A stretch of DNA of 64,000 nt, from contig JAIUPT010000028.1 in assembly GCA_022315425.1 (NCBI GenBank), positions 496,001 to 560,000 on the forward strand, read 5' to 3'. Position 1 is the stretch's first letter. Each line of letters starts with the position of its first letter. The DNA comes from Pseudevernia furfuracea (Eukaryota > Ascomycota > Lecanoromycetes > Lecanorales > Parmeliaceae). This document shows, piece after piece, positions 22,446 to 34,174 of this stretch. A program made the translations under genes and the position numbers. Under the pieces are notes generated by a model. The model was not told the origin of the DNA. It saw only the letters and a program-made list of their open reading frames with translations, and did no database searches.

Positions 22446-24720
22446 TACACAGGCTGAAAGGCTGCAGAGGGTGGGCAAGAGGCAGATTATGATCAGGAGA
22501 GCCCAGTAATTGGGCGTGGACAGCGTTCGCGCCGGCAATGACTCCGAGAGATGGTAAGGTAGAACGACGATTGGGAGAAAACGGCGAGTTGATGTGAATG
22601 GACTTCGATTTCCGCAACGTGAAAATTGATGAAGCTCGCTACTTTCTGAATCTTTGCTCTTTGCTATATTCATGTTGTGGAACAGGTGAGGAGCAGGGCC
22701 TTTTATGCAAACCGGGAGGCAAGGCTGCGTCCTGCGCTTTCGCTTGACCGTGATTGGCTGAACGAAAGTCCCGTGCATATTTTCCAGAGCTAGCCAAGAA
22801 TGATTGATTTCGACTAAAACAGAAGTTCCATGCATGTGCCACTCAATCCCCATTAACGGCTAGAACTTTCATGACATTGACTGCTGCCTATCCGTACCTA
22901 TCTCACGGTGTGTGCTACGAGTAACAAGGTCGCACCTTCTCCTACCATGGGGTACCTTATGTCAGTGGGTTTTCCGTCTCAGTCAGCGGCAAACCTTGAC
23001 GACGATTACACGCTAAAGACCCCGAAGGCTGAGATTCTGAGGCTCCCCATACCTACGTCTCACTACGCGTCAAACGCCCTAACAATGCATATGACACGAT
23101 ACGCCAGCATGGCGCTCTTTTCATTAGTTGGCGCTCTAGGTCAACCCCCTCCCATCCGGCCTAGGATGTGAAAGCCGAGATACTCAGGCAGCAAATATTC
23201 CCGCGCATCCCACGAGGGAAAATCCCGTTCACAGAAGTCCCTTGCGGATGGCTACCCACCAGGCAGTCTCCGTCTTTGCGGATACCCCGCCACAGGACGC
23301 CTATTAAAATCCTTGCATTGGCTACGGGTCACGTGTGCCAGCCTCAGGCATCCACCAATGAAAAGTGTCGTGCAGAAGTTCCTTGCAGATGTCCTTTCCT
23401 TCCATTCTGCCGCTCCAGAAGGTGTCACACCAAGTTTTTTTTATACACAGCCGCCGGCACAATTTCTCAATGGGGAGGGCGGGTCTTGCAGAAGTTCCTC
23501 ACAGGTGACTATTTCTAACTATCCTGAGCACTGAGAGGACATTACAAGAGTTCCTTGCTCACAGCCGTCCTCCAAGATGGCCACCTCCGTAACTCCTGCC
23601 AATGGGCCTAATGGTTCAAAAGTCCTTTGCAGAGCGCGGTCCTCATACACCCTGCCAACAAAACGGGGGTTACAAAAGTTCCCTGCACACCGCGTTTCCA
23701 CGGCATAGCAGCCTACGCATGGCTCGTGGCTGTAACATAAGAAGCATGGGATCTCCGTTGAGCGAAGCAACAGAGGACCATTGAACACCACCAGCCAGTC
23801 CTTCGAGTCCAAAAGACATCGACGCTCTCGCCTTGAACGCACCCACCTCCGCAACCTTACACAACAACCGTCAGCATGGTCAGCAACGAGTATCCCACCC
23901 AGGTCCGCATTCCACTACCTACGCAGGCGAGATCTTACCTGATTAACAAGTCTCCCAGGCAAACGAGCCTGCTGCCCTCACGAGCCCAAAGCCCAGCAGC
24001 TCCAACAAAGCCACCCACGGCTCTCACACCGCGGCATCCACGGGCAGCAGCCAAGGTAACGGAGGAAGCCGGGGCGACAACCGCGACGCGAGTGCTGGCA
24101 ATGGCCAACGCGAACCTTGGGCCTTGCCCAAGTGGTTGGGGCAGGCGCCGCGAGACGAGCCGTGGAGGCCGGGAAGTCGGAAGGCTTGACTTTGTCTACT
24201 GTTGTCGATGTGGATGCCATTGTCGGGATTCGCAGGCTGAGGGTTACTTTGCTGCCGTCGACAGCATTCTGGTCAGCAGTATTCCGTAATCGTGTTTTTG
24301 GAAGGGGATGCAAAGGGGCGACAAGCGATTTGATCATTTAGAATACACAAGTTATCTCACGGACTTATTTTTTTCATAAATGGGACTTCATAGACGAAGT
24401 TGGACAAAATCTTGCAAGCAAGCGATTAGTCTTTCACTACGTTCAGCTTTCTCATTCCGCGAAGCTTGCTGGTTTACCTCACTTCCAGTCTCTCAGAGCT
24501 ATGTGGGAAGAAGAGGTACTTACGCAACAGCGAGGAGACATGTAATCTATATTAGTCCTACTGAATGGGGAGTCTAGAATTAGCGCCGACATTGTTCTCG
24601 ACTTTGCTAGACAAGCGGCCAAAGCTTCTACTCGTGCGTCGCATCGGAGACCCAGTGGGTTTTGCGAGTCTTACGCATTTACCGACCGGATGTTCTAAAC
24701 GCATATGACACGCGTCTTAA
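22446..24720. other. intergenic, no convincing gene, degenerate repeat tract
   Basis: Many short frames overlap here on both strands, none with a domain I recognise or with consistent splice structure. The part up to about 22850 is probably promoter and leader of the Clr5-domain gene. The repeat tract at 23230-23700 is listed separately. The remainder may hold decayed coding sequence, but I cannot identify it. Confidence 0.5.
23230..23700 (+). repeat. degenerate interspersed motif, six copies
   Basis: A motif close to CAGAAGTTCCTTGCAGATG recurs at about 23232, 23372, 23488, 23545, 23628 and 23672, in variant forms such as acagaagtcccttgcggatg, tacaaaagttccctgcacac and caaaagtcctttgcagagcg. 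Several copies are preceded by 'caccaatg' or 'tgccaatggg'. Spacing varies from about 44 to 140 bp, so this is a decayed tandem array rather than a clean satellite. Confidence 0.55.
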
Positions 24721-26063
24721 TCAGGCTAAGCTCCTCGAGTATTCCCAGCCTTGTCTGCTGTACCTACCGACAAAGAGAGGACTCCGCGTCGCTCGAAAAA
24801 AGTCCCAAGCCGGCCGCAGCAACGGCAGGAAGTGTTCGATCCAGCCACTTTGAGTGTTTCTGGCAAGCGGGAGGAATGCTCGCTTTTCACCCTGATTTGA
24901 GGTTCTCAAGAGCTCATTCGTATTGATGATTTCAAGTACAAGAGGAACGTCACGAACATACATGATGAAGGATTTGCGGTCGTTGGTATCAAAGTCTTGT
25001 TCCTCGGGGTGCGAGAGGTTGGGGGCAAAACGTAACATCACACTTTCGATGTAAATCATGTGAAGGCTTTCTGAATCCGTGAGATTGGCCAGAGTCTGAA
25101 GGCACCTTGTATCCTTCAGCTTAATCTCTTTCGAGAGCGGGTCGTTGCAAAGCTTCCACAGATCCTTTGGTTCTATATCGTGGCAAAATGTTTCGAGAAT
25201 CTTTTCAAACCCTCCTTTTTCTTTTCTCCACATCCCAAGGTCCAAGTGATACTGACATGGATTACTCGATGGCTCCCCTTGTCGCTTCGCTTCCGGCTTT
25301 CCTGGCCATATTGGTCCTCCTCAACTTGCCCAGCTCCAAGCCGGAAAGCGTTTTTGTCGTCCTAGCGAGCCCGGGGCCCGAGTTTCCCATGACAGCGCCC
25401 AGTTCAGATCAGCTACGGGAAGGGCCCAAGAGAACCCTTCAGTGTACTCTTTTTGCCCCAGAGCCTGAAGAACTCCAGAAAATGCATGTATTGCGTCGGA
25501 TTGCTTCGTTAATGAGCGATGTTTGTTCAAAGGTACAAGAGTGCTGTATTTCTCAAGCCGGCTGTCGTACAAATTGAATTGTGGGATGAAAGGACTTCGG
25601 AGAACGCCCGTTCCGAATGTAGGGATCTCAGGGGCTTTGTTGAGAAGGGCCTCGTCGCGAAGAGTTTGATGTACCCAATACCGTGACTCGTCAAGCGACT
25701 CCCAGCATTGAATACTATTACATTCGAAATACGCCTGGTTGTTAGTAATGTAGATGCATCGCTGGGACAGGAGTGGTTCTTGAAAAGTCCACGCCCGGCG
25801 TCCCCAGGGGAGACACCCACACAAGCTGTAACAGCGTTGGCCCGAGTCTAACAGGACGCTTCCCATACAGAGTGACCCAACTGATAATATGCACTTTCGT
25901 GTGGTCCGACTCTGGGCAAGCCTGCATTGGCCGAAGCACCAGACAGCGCAACAATAGTCGCGTACGCGCCGCTGTAAATTTCACCACAACGTCCCATGAC
26001 GAAACGCGTCATCCTACACATTTTGGGTGAAATCGTGAGGGCCGTGGAGGAAGACGAGAGCAT
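24721..26063 (-). pseudogene. truncated, broken heterokaryon-incompatibility (HET) gene
   Basis: HET-domain hallmarks are present: GEIYSGAYATIVALSGASAN (about 26000-25935), then in a shifted frame LPWGRRAWTFQEPLLSQRC (about 25810-25755), and FPAWSWAS followed by TGA at 25323-25321. Reading through that single stop gives SWGGPIW and an open frame to 24721. The conserved motif is W-S-W-A-x-W, so the stop is a TGG-to-TGA mutation. The front of the domain, including the usual LCI(D/V)Q segment, is missing or unreadable upstream. At least one frameshift (near 25860), one nonsense change and a 5' loss make this a pseudogene. Intact HET proteins trigger incompatibility-type cell death in fungi; this copy cannot do so as written. 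An unusual intron structure could explain the frameshift but not the stop. Confidence 0.75.
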
Positions 26064-26402
26064 TATCGGAAATATATCCGAACAGCAGTTTAGGGCTCCT
26101 TAATAGACGTATTTTATGTAGCATTTTCTCATCAATGAAGGTCGTCTTTGGTCGGGGACTGAGCTAACCCGTTCCATAAAGTATGTGATTTAATTATACT
26201 AAAGTAAACGCTAGGACTGGAGAGGGATCAGCAGGCGCAGGCCCAATTTCCATGCGTTCGAAACCCTAGTGATTCATAGAATTGCGTGTGGTTCACGTGT
26301 TGGCTGCTGGCCGCTCGGGACAGACCAAGGCTCTTTTCGAAGCTCGGAAGAATAATCCCTGATAAAATGACAACAGAACCTACCAGCCGCCGTTCATCAC
26401 TT

Positions 26403-29400
26403 TCATTGAAACCTCATCCACCGCAACTGCATCGCCACCGCGATGACCGGTAGCACACTTACAAGCTCACCGAGGCCGGCGTAGGCGGGCGGGATTCGTG
26501 CTGTCACGAAAGCGCCTGCAGCAAGCAGAATGGCAAAGAGATTGTAGACCAAGGCCCAGGCGAAGTTGAGATAGACACGGCGCATGGATGCCCGCGAGAG
26601 ATCCATAAGGGCCAGAATACCAGATAGTGACGGGTGTATGAGCACTACGTTGGCGGCGCCTTTGGCCACGTCGGTGCCGTCAGCTATGTGGATGCCGATG
26701 TCGGCTTGCGCAAGAGCGACGGCGTCGTTACTTCCATCGCCGCAGAAGATGGTGACAGTAGTGTAAATCTTATTCTTGCCCCTCGATGGGGCAGCGGAGA
26801 GTGAGCTGATGTAGCGGGCTTTATCTTCAGGGGTGCACTGGCCTTTGGCGTGGGAGAGAGGAATACCGAGTTCCGTTGCCAATCTGTTCACCGCGTCAAA
26901 GGAATCGCCGCTGACGATAGAGACGAGGATACCCCGGGCTTGCAACGCGGAAATGACGGATGTAGTGTCTGGGCGGAGGGCGTCACGAAGACCGTAAATC
27001 GCTAGCAGGGCCGAGCCGCGACGAACGCAGAACACTGACAACCCTTGTGATAAGAGACGTTGGACATTGGGGTCTTCGACGGCTTCCACATAGAGAGGAC
27101 TGCCCCCTTTCACCGGCTGGCACTCCAAGGTCGCGTGCATGCCTTTTCCGACAGCTGATGAGACGTTTTCCAATTTGATGGAACTTTTATCAAAGGGCTC
27201 GAGGTGGGTTGTCAGAGCTTGCGAGACTGGGTGCTTGCTGTTGGAGGTCAATTGTCTGGCTATTGAAGCTGCTTCGTTACGATCCCCTTCCCAATAGACT
27301 TCTTCTACCACAACAAACTTTCCCTGCGTAAGAGTGCCTGTCTTGTCAAAGACGACATGAGAGACGTTTCTGGCATTTTCGATGGCCTCTGGAGATTTAG
27401 ATATCACGCCATGCTGGGCCCCAACTCCACCTGCAATAACCATCACCATAGGCACGGCCAGTCCTATAGCACAAGGGCAAGAGACGATCAGAGCCGCCAG
27501 AGCGTAGGTAATAGCAGTGACGATGGCATCTGATATGGAGGTTTTTCGCACCGCAATCCCTACTGCAATCCAAATCGAGAAGACAACGACAGTGAGAGCA
27601 AGAATACAGGGCACGAAGTAAGACGCCACTCGGTCAGCAGTTTCTTGAGATTTCGGCTTTGATAATTTGGCTTCATCAACAAGACTCGCGATCCTGCTGA
27701 TAGTGTTGTCGAAAGGCAGTTTGGTCAATCGAGCTAAAATCGGGCCAGGCCCGTTTACAGAGCCGGCGACAATCTGCGAGCCATGAAATTTAGGTACGGG
27801 AATCGCTTCACCAGTGATCATAGATTCATCGATCTCGGTCTCCCCAGACACGATTATCCCATCTGTAGGAACGATGGTGTCCGGTAGGACCTTGAACAAG
27901 TCGCCATACTGAAACTCACGAATATCGATCAGCCTCTCCTTCCTGTCTTCGGACAAAATGGCTTTGGATGGTTGTAAATCTTGCATGGAAATCGAGTCTG
28001 CGGCTTTCCGACGAGCATAGGCGCTTGCGAGTCGGCCACACATTATTAACGTGACCAAGAGAGTGCTGGTTTCGAAGAATTCCCCTGTAGATAGAGGTCT
28101 GCCTTTGGTTTCGTAAATAAAAGCCACCACTGAATAGAAGTAGGCCGTGGTAGTGCTAATAACAATCAAAAGGTCCATTTCGATCATGTGAGAGAAAAGC
28201 AAGGCCTTCACGGCCCTGGAGTAGAAAGGGCCTGCAACGATGAACTGGACCAGTGTCGCCAGCGTAAGCGAACTGGATCCATAAGCGATATTGTGAGGGG
28301 ATAGTGGAGCCCAAGACATCACAAGAACAGGTATTGTCAGAAACGCCGACAGTAAAGTTGTGCAAAGAGTCTCGCGGAGATGGTCGGTGTCAGTGGCAGT
28401 GGCGTGATCTGAATTGGGAGGGGCCAGCGATAATGGACCACCGAAGCCTTTCTCTAGTAGGTCCCTAGCTCCGACCACTCGAGGATTGTAAGTGATCCGC
28501 GCGCTATACTTTTGTGGCTTGATTGCAAACATCCTGAAAGCCAACAGACGCCGAAGGCCATAATTGGCGGTACCGGGCTTCCACTTTCGCCCCTTGTTAT
28601 CGATGATCTGAACGTCTTGCACTCCGGAAGGATAATCGGGCCCTGCAAAGCCCAGATGAAGCAGAGCCAAATCCTTCTCCGAGGTTGCCGTGTTTTCAAG
28701 TCTCGACGCTTGGGCAGACGAACGTTCCGGTATAAGGACTTGGAGCTGGTGACCTTCCTGGTAAACCGTACATTTGAATTCGGTCTGTCTCTCTAATAAA
28801 GAGGCGACCTCCACTATTGACAGACCCGCATCAACATCAACTTCAGCCCGTCCTAGAACAAGGCTCGTTCTGACATTCTGGACTCCAGCAATACTGGAGA
28901 GCACGCGCTGTAACTTTCGTTCGCATCCAGTACACGTCATGCCTGAGATCTGGATGACGGCGTGCTCAACCGGAGAGCCTTTCTCGAGATCGATGGCAGC
29001 GGGTGGAAGGCTCTGATGACCAGCGTGAATTTTGCTATCCGAAGAAGAGCTTTGAGCATTTTTAGTGTTGGGCGTAGAAGGGCTGTACGTCTTCGTGGTA
29101 AGCCTTTGAATGTCACACTGAGTAGTTTTGGCATCGGGTGGATTGGAGCCAGAAGTCTTCGGGCCAGGCGTAGAACAGCAGCTTGTTTTCGTTGTGGTGG
29201 ACGAGGAGCAGCATGCCCTCGAATTAGATGTAACGCTGCAGCACAATGGTTGGTCGTCAACGGTGGCTTTTGGCGTCAGCTTTATTGTGCTTTCAAGACT
29301 TGCAATGGAGGAAGGTTCCTTCGGGCCGGTCATTGTCTGTTCAGCAGGTTGTGTGGCACAGCAGGATGGAAGTCCCATCTTAAGCATTTCCGCACAGAGA

Positions 29401-29687
29401 CATTCTGCTCGCTCAAGTGCAGCTTTCCATTGTGCCAGAGGACGCTGTATCCTTGTGCGAGGGGTTGATCGAGTCTGATCGCTGACATTGTCGGCAACCT
29501 GCGTGGTTGAGGCTTGTACGATGTTTTTCAGACATTTCTCTACGTACAATCAGTGGCACATCTAAAAGAAAAACAAGACAAAAAAGGGCACTGATATACC
29601 ATCACAGCATGAACCGGTGGAATATTGATTGCGACGAGCGTTGCACGCAGAGCGCACGCAAGGCCGCAATTGTAGTTCAGCTTCCAT
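26403..29687 (-). CDS. P1B-type heavy-metal ATPase, PCA1/CrpA-like
   Basis: Two exons give about 1074 aa: 29687-29600 and 29539-26403, with a 60-bp intron. The short first exon is inferred. It starts MEAELQLRPCVRSAC and joins as GSCCDEKCLKNIV, a Cys pattern typical of this family. The N-terminus carries further Cys pairs near residues 89, 129, 139 and 150, then one heavy-metal-associated domain with GMTCTGC at about 230-236. The ATPase core has TGEAIP (about 606), the ion-binding SCPCAIG (about 716), DKTGTLT (about 761), SKHPVS (about 800) and GDGSNDA (about 964). About eight membrane segments are expected. CPC-type P1B pumps export Cu+ or Cd2+ using ATP, and the Cys-rich head resembles the copper-detoxifying CrpA/Crp1 and Pca1 branch rather than the Golgi pump Ccc2. 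The metal cannot be read from sequence. The 5-codon-longer frame beginning at 29549 uses TTG and has a stop just upstream, so it is not a start. Confidence 0.88.
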
Positions 29688-30182
29688 GTTGGTTTGCGGG
29701 CTTTTTATGACTCCTCTAAGTGTTGAGAATTGGTCTTACTATATTGATGTCGTATTTGGAGTGGGGTGGAGAAATGAACAAAGTTTGAGAGCGAAGTGAG
29801 CGAGGTGTTCAACATCACGATCAATCGATTGCCTGGAGAATGCACCTAAGTAGAAGTGCTTCGGCATTGCACCTGACCGCAGCTCAATTTCGGGACCCAG
29901 TGTCTGTATTACGCCCAAAAGAGATCCCTAAAATTCGATTCATGCGCTCCCTCGAGATATTGCTAGGGTCCCTCAAATACCTTAAGGGTATTTGATCGAT
30001 ATGTATCTATCAAACTGATTCGAGTACGCAGTATGGCCTAATGAGATTGAGGTCGGCACGACCAGACACCTCGGAAAGTCCCGGACCGCGCTAGCACCAG
30101 CCCTAACCCTCTTACAATCTCTCCAGCCTTCCATTTCAGACTCAGAAGCCTCCACCAGAAACAGTTTCTATTCCACAGCACC
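29688..30182. other. divergent intergenic region, ATPase / DAD1 promoters
   Basis: The two genes are transcribed away from each other, so both promoters lie here. A telomere-like CCCTAACCCT is at 30101-30110, 73 bp before the DAD1 start codon. No gene seen. Confidence 0.5.
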
Positions 30183-30584
30183 ATGGCCTCCCGCTCCACC
30201 ACGCAGACATCCCAACCGGCGCCAAAGTCTCCCTTCTTCCAGCAGCGCGACGCGTTGGTGGGGGAGATCGCAATCGTACATCTCCCTCATATCCACACTC
30301 ATGATTGCTAGCAGACACATCTACTGACGTATCCAACTACACAGAGGCTCGAAAACGTCCTTCAAAATATGAACAAGCTCAATCGCTCTTTGGAAGGCGT
30401 GATTGCTGTCGGCAATGAGTTCGGAGCGGTGGAGGCGCTATGGAGTCAGTTCGAAGGGGTGATGGCGCAGGAGCGTGAGGAGGAGGGCAAGGAAGGGGGG
30501 ACAGAGGGGAGCGGAGAAGAGGAGGAAGACGTTGAGAGTGCTGGAGAGGCGGAGAAAGTGGATGAAAGGGGGAGGGGACGATGA
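30183..30584 (+). CDS. DAD1: DASH complex subunit Dad1
   Basis: Two exons, 30183-30275 and 30345-30584, encode 110 aa; the 69-bp intron ends ctacacag. Dad1 is a subunit of the DASH/Dam1 ring that couples kinetochores to spindle microtubules. The diagnostic core spans both exons: FFQQRDALVGEIAI joined to RLENVLQNMNKLNRSL, then EGVIAVGNEFGAVEALWSQF. It is slightly longer than typical Dad1 proteins because of a low-complexity acidic tail (EREEEGKEGGTEGSGEEEED) after residue 72, which may be disordered. The initiator ATG has a favourable accAUGG-like context (caccATGG). It is convergent with RHO4, about 370 bp away. Single-copy orthologue, high confidence. Confidence 0.92.
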
Positions 30585-30953
30585 AAGTCGTGTGATGAAA
30601 GGGAGAGTTATCATGAACTGCTGAATTTATGGAGACACAGGACATAGCTGTGAGCTGATGCAGCGACGAGAGCTGCTCGATCACTACGCGTCCCCGCTTC
30701 AAGGCTCATTCAAGAGACGAGCGGGTGTCATGATGGTTTAGAGATGCATTGCTATGTGGATGAGGGCTATGTGGACGGACTAGAACGCCGGCAGCGCCAA
30801 GATACGTTATTGTGCGGCCGTAAAAGAGGAACATGAAAATGGGAGGATTAGTCCGCGCGGAGACCTAACCGCGCTTTTTCGAACACCGTGTACACGCAAG
30901 ATCGTTAGAACAAAGGGGGCTGGTAACAGCACGCCCACTTCGACCGAAGGCCC
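30585..30953. other. convergent intergenic region, DAD1 / RHO4
   Basis: This is shared 3' flank of DAD1 (+) and RHO4 (-). Short overlapping frames have no support. Nothing else seen. Confidence 0.5.
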
Positions 30954-31913
30954 TCATAGAATCCGACATTCTCTCTTCTTCGATTTCTTCCCCTTACCAG
31001 CTCCTGTAGTTGCACCAATTCCACCGAACGACTGCTGGGTCTGCTTCCGCTCCTTCATCTGTATTTCTCGGCCCACCGCTGTGTCCACGGCAAGATCGAA
31101 GATTTCATGTACACCCAACATCTCTTTGCTGCTGCATTCGACATAGGTGGCACCCATTTGTCTTGCGACATTTTGACCTTGCTCTTGCGTTACCGGGGTC
31201 AGACCTTGGGTCTTGAGGAGGTCGATACAGGCGCGTTTGGTGCGAAGGTCTGATTTGAGGCCGACAAGCATGAGGGGGGTTGTGGGGCAGAAATGGAGGA
31301 CTTCGGGATACCACTGTGGTTTGATGTCAGATGAAAACAACTGCAAGGTGGCTGATAATATGCTTACCTTGTCCATGACGTTCTCTAATGAGTTGGGACA
31401 GTCGATAGCGAAGCAGACGAACAGGAGATCGGTTTCCGGGTATGAGAGTGGTCGAAGACGATCATACTCTTCTTGGCCTGCTGTATCCCATAGTGCTAAC
31501 TCAACTGTCTTGCCGCTAGGCTTATGTTCTGTATGTGATAGGTAGTTCTCGAAGACCGTAGGGACGTATTTCTAGTCTCAATTAGCATCACTTCTCTAAT
31601 GCCCAGGCGCATTGCTCACCTCGGGAAAATAGCCTTGGCTGTAGCTTATAAGCAAGCATGTCTTGCCACATCCTCCATCACCTACGACCACAAATTTCTT
31701 CGAGTATGCCGGTGGCTGTGTGATATTGGTTCCTGCCGATACCCTATCCGACGAGCTCGCAGCGCTCATGGTGCCGTTGCTGTTACGTGTGCTCTGTTGT
31801 CTGACTGGTTTCCGATGAGGCGATATGGATCCTGACTGTGAGCTCACAACGCCGCTTCTCCTTGAGCCTCGTCGTAGGAAGTCATAATTCTCGTACGAGG
31901 TCTGTTCTGCCAT
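30954..31913 (-). CDS. RHO4: Rho-family GTPase Rho4
   Basis: Three exons (31913-31620, 31571-31368, 31313-30954) with introns of 48 and 54 bp encode 285 aa. Motifs in order: a Ser-rich N-terminal extension of about 70 residues, P-loop GDGGCGKTCLL, effector YVPTVFENY, switch II DTAGQEEYDRLRPLSY, base-binding GLKSDLR, ECSSKEMLGV, and a C-terminal polybasic stretch ending in the prenylation box CRIL (Leu at the end predicts geranylgeranylation). The long N-terminal extension and the Rho insert are typical of fungal Rho4, which acts at septa and the cell cortex in cytokinesis and cell-wall integrity. Its start lies 369 bp from the LCB3 start in a divergent arrangement. Confidence 0.92.
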
Positions 31914-32282
31914 TTTGAAGGTGGTCTTGTAGGATTAACCTGCGTGATAGGATACTGGTACTTGCGGAACGCTCTCACCAAGCCGTGAAATGCTCTTGGA
32001 AATATTCACAAAGAACTTATGTAGTACGGGCTTTTGTATAAAACGTTTGTGCGATATGAGACTGGTCTAAGGTTTCCTTGGTTCGCAAATCTTCTTGTGT
32101 TTAGAAAGCGCCGTTGGCTAAGCAACAATCTTATCGCAGCCGCTTCCGCGCACCGGCCGCGCTAGTGACGTCTGATCTTTCTCGATCTCGCTCAGCCCTC
32201 GGCCCTTCGTAAGGAATTGCGCCGCATTTTCTTTCTTACCTTCTGTAGGAATGTGCGGTCTTTGTACGATGCTGTGCGCCCC
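31914..32282. promoter_or_regulatory. bidirectional promoter region, RHO4 / LCB3
   Basis: The 369 bp separate the start codons of two divergently transcribed genes, so both promoters and leaders must fit here. No single motif could be assigned with confidence. Confidence 0.55.
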
Positions 32283-34174
32283 ATGACTTCCGACATTGTA
32301 GAAGGTGATAGGATAATGTCGAAGCCGGAGAGCCTCGTGGGGCCGTTGCTCAATCTGAACGTGGTCACGAACGTGGATAAGCTGGATGCAGGATTGCGAG
32401 GCTTAGACCACTGTGAGGTTCTACGACAGATGCTGTAGTCAGTTGTGTTACTGACCTGCGAATAAGACAGGACGAAGCTCCCATTATGGCGCTACAAGCC
32501 CCGCCAACGACTTATTCCTTTAGTACGCTGGGAGACGCCACATTTAGCAGCCATTCAGAAGAGCGTTCGATCTCCAGCTCTTGACACATACTTCTCAATA
32601 ACCGCGAACCTTGGAACTCATACTTTCTTCATGGTAGTCTTACCAATACTCTTCTGGTGCGGCTACACAAACCTGGGGAGGGGCATGGTACACGTGCTTG
32701 CTTCAGGAGTCTTCTTCAGTGGCTTTCTCAAGGACATGTGGTGTTTGCCGCGCCCACTCTCGCCTCCTTTGAACCGGATTACCATGTCACGTTCCGCGGC
32801 TCTGGAGTACGGCTTTCCCTCGACTCACTCAACCAATGCAATGTCTGTAGCAGTGTATGCGCTCTTTATGTTGCACGCCCCAGACTCAAATGTACCTCCT
32901 GCTGTTAAGATTGGATTGGAGGTCGCCTCTTGTTGCTACGCTGTATCTATTGTACTCGGACGACTCTACTGTGGGATGCACGGATTCTTCGATGTGGTCG
33001 TCGGCAGTGCACTCGGTGCTTCACTTTCTATCGTCCAATGTCTATATGGTGACAACTTTGATCATTTCATACATACCGGGTCTTTCAAGGCGCCCGCAGT
33101 GGTCATACTAGTCATTCTGGTCCTTGTCCGCATCCATCCAGAGCCGGCGGACGACTGCCCATGTTTCGATGATAGCGTCGCATTTGCTGGAGTCATGATC
33201 GGCGTTGAATTGGGTAATTGGCATTTTGGTCGGAGCGGCCGTGCTTGGAACGAGCCTGCTCTTGCAACCGTGCCCTTTGATCTCGAAGCTCTGGGCTGGC
33301 CCAGAACGATTGCGCGCATTCTCATTGGCGTTCTCATGGTCTTCGCGTGGAGAGAAGTCATGAAGCCAGCTCTGCTGAAGTCACTTCCGCCGGTTTTTCG
33401 TGTTGTAGAGATGCTAGGGTTGAGCCTACCAAGGAGGTTCTTTGTACAAGCTTCGTACGCCGCAGATGTCTATCAACTCCCTACACAGTGTGCTGACTAG
33501 CGTTCAGAGAATATCAACAGGTCCCAAATCAGAAGGATGACAATGTCATACCAGCGGTCTCTGAAATTCCTTCACTGCTCACCTCCTTTCGCCATCCACG
33601 CAGGAGTCGCTCAGTATCAGTAGGGCCCCAATCAGAAGCCGATGCCTACGAGACCCTAGCCTACCGCGATAACCGTCGCAGACAGAGCAGATCAGAAATG
33701 GCCACGGCAACGCCAAGGATCGACGAGAAATGCAGCTCGGAAGAAAACGTGCCTGGCTACTTTGGCATCTCGACCTCACACAGGGCTTCAAGCAGACGTC
33801 CAACGGCTGGCTTGCCTACACCAGCACCTTCAAATTTGGATCTCTATAATTCGATGACTGAACCTGAGCAAGTATTGTATACGCCCTTGACCCCTGGGAG
33901 TGCGTCGGGAGCTAGTAGCCGCCGGCCGAGTTCAGAAAGAAGACAAGATGAAAGGGAAGAACGAGAGATGTTTTCAAAGCTAGAAAAGCCCAGAGTACGG
34001 TATGATGTGGAGGTCATCACCAAGCTCATTGTCTACTCTGGTACGTTTGTCACTTCATTGATAGCGATGCTGGGTTGGCTAATGAATGTGGTAGGTATTG
34101 CATGGATCGCTGTCGAAGGCGCTCCCATTCTGTTTGAGACAATCGGCCTAGGGCTTGGTACCCAACCCGGCTGA
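32283..34174 (+). CDS. LCB3: sphingoid long-chain base-1-phosphate phosphatase (Lcb3-type)
   Basis: Three exons (32283-32412, 32467-33454, 33508-34174), introns 54 and 53 bp, encode about 594 aa. The PAP2 phosphatase signature is complete: KDMWCLPRP, GFPSTHSTNAM, and GRLYCGMHGFFDVVVGS, giving the catalytic Arg/His/Asp set. Several hydrophobic segments flank it, so this is an ER integral membrane enzyme. Such enzymes dephosphorylate dihydrosphingosine-1-phosphate and related bases, feeding ceramide synthesis. The second splice site was chosen at gcgttcag/A because it gives FVQASEYQQVP, with the family's conserved ASEY. The C-terminus keeps the family motif VRYDVEVITKLIVYSG and ends in a hydrophobic segment. 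The upstream in-frame TTG at 32217 is not used as a start. Confidence 0.9.

Noticed and set aside
22446..22853. N-terminal extension of the Clr5-domain protein
   Set aside because: The frame is open, but it has poor coding character, and the Clr5 domain begins shortly after the ATG at 22445, as is usual for the family.
26260..26275. GTTCGAAAC resembling a tRNA T-loop
   Set aside because: No acceptor stem, D-arm or anticodon arm could be folded around it.
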